Of a stretch of 64,000 nucleotides of DNA, positions 40,187-64,000 are shown one piece after another. Position 1 is the first letter of the stretch. Every line of letters starts with the position of its first letter. The position numbers and the translations under genes are program-made. This DNA is from Cherax quadricarinatus (taxonomy: Eukaryota > Arthropoda > Malacostraca > Decapoda > Parastacidae): NCBI RefSeq assembly GCF_038502225.1, contig NC_091374.1, positions 4,908,909-4,972,908 on the forward strand, in the 5' to 3' direction. The notes below the pieces were generated by a model, which made no database searches, was not told the origin of the DNA, and saw only the letters and a list, made by a program, of their open reading frames with translations.

Positions 40187-40369
40187 TGTTGTTGAATTAG
40201 ACACATGTGCAACTCTTGGGTATCTTTATTGAGGAAACGTTTCGCCACACAGTGGCTTCATCAGTCCATACAAACGAGAAACTTGTATGGACTGATGAAG
40301 CCACTGTGTGGCGAAACGTTTCCTCAATAAAGATACCCAAGAGTTGCACATGTGTCTAATTCAACAACA
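40187..40369. repeat. 183-bp palindrome, perfect 87-bp arms, 9-nt loop
   Basis: The left arm 40187-40273 and right arm 40283-40369 are exact complements; the loop is acgagaaac. Each arm holds ggactgatgaagccactgtg, then tggcgaaacgtttcctcaat and aaagatacccaag, the Penelope-type hammerhead-like block. Confidence 0.95.
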
Positions 40370-41050
40370 TGTCGGTTCTCTGAACCATTCATCTACAGGG
40401 GTGCTTGTGCTGTAATCTGTAACATTTTGGAATACAGCAGCACAGGTCTTTCTGGTGGTGGTGACAAGTGGGAAACCTATTTGACCCTATGCTGGAGTAG
40501 AGCAAGCCTCAAATTATACAGTAATTTTGGGAAAACTCTCGTAGAAATATATATTTACTTCATCTTTTAAAGTGTTAAATCATTTGGGAATACCCTACAT
40601 ACTGTGGTTACAAATTTAATTATTACTGTAATCACAGAACAGCACTAAATCAACATGGGACACTAATATAAAAGCAAACAACTGTTGAGTTGAAACATTC
40701 AACTGGGAAAATGTTATTCATAGACAAAATTTTGATCTGAGCAAAGCTCTACTGTAGTATTTGTAATTAAAACAAGATTAATGTTTATCGGAAATATATT
40801 GTAAAAGATAGATAGCACCTGTCCAGATTATTTACAGATGGTATGACATGTTCACTGGATTTTATGGCAGGATATATATTCCTGTATTGTATATACAATA
40901 ACAACACAAATACAGCGCATTACAATTTGGTGACACTATGCATGACTACTAACTAACCAACAACTACTGGGTTAACATGTATACCTGACTATACACATGA
41001 GGCACAGGTTTCACTTAGTCTACTTGTAAAACAAAAATGGGATGATCACA
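40370..41050. other. No gene recognised
   Basis: AT-rich sequence, probably just past the 3' end of MTX2. Confidence 0.4.
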
Positions 41051-41056
41051 TTTATT
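41051..41056 (-). promoter_or_regulatory. Possible MTX2 poly(A) signal
   Basis: TTTATT on plus reads AATAAA on minus, about 500 nt after the MTX2 stop. Confidence 0.4.
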
Positions 41057-41559
41057 CTTTGTTTTTAAGCAAAAATCAAGTTAAATGTTTTTACCATAAA
41101 TGCTTTTGATTAAGAATGCATAAAATATTACAATAATTACAAACAATACAAAATAACTTTACAAGCTTTTCAAAAATACGACTTTATCACTAAATGCCAC
41201 TAGACATCACAGATTCATTATTCAATTTCTTGCAATAAAAGTTCTGCATCTGTTATCAATATACATTTGTAAACTGCATATAGGCATATACATTAATTCC
41301 ATACATCCTAACTGCTCGATGATTCTTGTGAAACTAACTTGTTTCCATTTACACGAACCTGTTTTTGCACAGCTTTAATATGTGTGAAATAGAATCGTTC
41401 TTTAATAACAGAGATCATCTATTATATGTGGATTGTTTTGTTTCTTTTATAACTTTTTCTTTTTGTCACTTCACTGTTTTCAGATTTTTGCAAGCCTTAA
41501 ATTGAAGTAAAGGCTGTTGGTAATTCTTGACATCATGACAAGATGATAAATCTTTGTGA

Positions 41560-63738
<22,179 letters not shown>

Positions 63739-63832
63739 GTCTGGCAGCAGCCCCAGCAATGTTTTGGTGGCTGGGAGAAACAGCTGACCCAGCCACCCAT
63801 GATGCTCCAGCAACAATCAGCTGAGCATCATC

Positions 63833-63886
63833 ACCATGGTAACCACCCTGGTTACCATGGTAACCATCCTCGTTGTCATGGCAACG
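63833..63886. promoter_or_regulatory. Cluster of X-box (RFX-type) palindromes upstream of the MTX2 start
   Basis: gttaccatggtaac (63851-63864) and gttgtcatggcaac (63872-63885) match the palindromic X-box consensus (GTTNCCATGGNAAC form). A half site, accatggtaacc, lies at 63833-63844. They are about 110-150 bp upstream of the MTX2 ATG. Confidence 0.55.
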
Positions 63887-64000
63887 AGACGCTCGATACA
63901 ATATGGCTTCACCTGCCATCAGTGTGGTGAGAGGTGGCAGGTGAGGGTGTCATGCCGCTCCTTCCTTACTCATGGCTCGCTCCGGGGAATATATCTTGTG

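Overview
The window looks like nuclear DNA of a decapod crustacean (a crayfish- or lobster-like malacostracan). It is AT-rich, intron-containing, and crowded with nested transposons and micro- and minisatellites. The species call is inference from the two host genes and the repeat types, not from a marker sequence.

Two host genes can be rebuilt exon by exon, both on the minus strand. (1) Selenoprotein S (SelS/VIMP) has five coding exons from 18284 down to 8408. The last exon sits beyond a 6.8 kb transposon-filled intron. It carries an in-frame TGA (selenocysteine) at 8414-8416, then Gly and TAA, and a SECIS-type hairpin lies at 8093-8167 in the 3' UTR. (2) Metaxin-2 (MTX2) has seven coding exons from 63738 down to 41560 and encodes 283 residues. 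All exon phases fit in both genes. Two further spliced-looking pieces on the minus strand, at 31142-31860 and 60032-60185, encode unrecognised small membrane proteins.

Most of the rest is mobile DNA. The left end (1-924) is the RNase H end of a non-LTR element (LINE-A). 1225-4740, 10263-11238, 11451-11633 and 11667-15168 are Tigger/pogo-type DNA transposons with TA target duplications. 9221-11301, 37988-39124 and 42877-43943 are piggyBac-like non-autonomous elements in TTAA sites. 24766-28940 is a nearly complete two-ORF LINE (LINE-B), with a nearly identical 5'-truncated copy at 32430-34040. LINE-C (12072-13420, 14127-14590, 19798-20590), LINE-D 3' ends (1590-2365 and others) and an RTE-like LINE-E (15625-16640) fill further space.

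Three SINE-like families each share their 3' tail with one of these LINEs: SINE-1 with LINE-A, tRNA-Val-headed SINE-2 with LINE-B, and SINE-3 with LINE-E. The most unusual signals are (a) a set of roughly 45-55 bp insertions made only of the LINE-A or SINE-1 tail, nearly all starting at the same base and flanked by 11-13 bp duplications; and (b) palindromes built from a sequence resembling the hammerhead ribozyme region of Penelope-like elements, two of them perfect (81-bp and 87-bp arms). Large minisatellites at 13617-14086, 23553-23840, 29685-29970, 35725-37365, 54300-55470 and 56716-57480 produce long but meaningless open frames.
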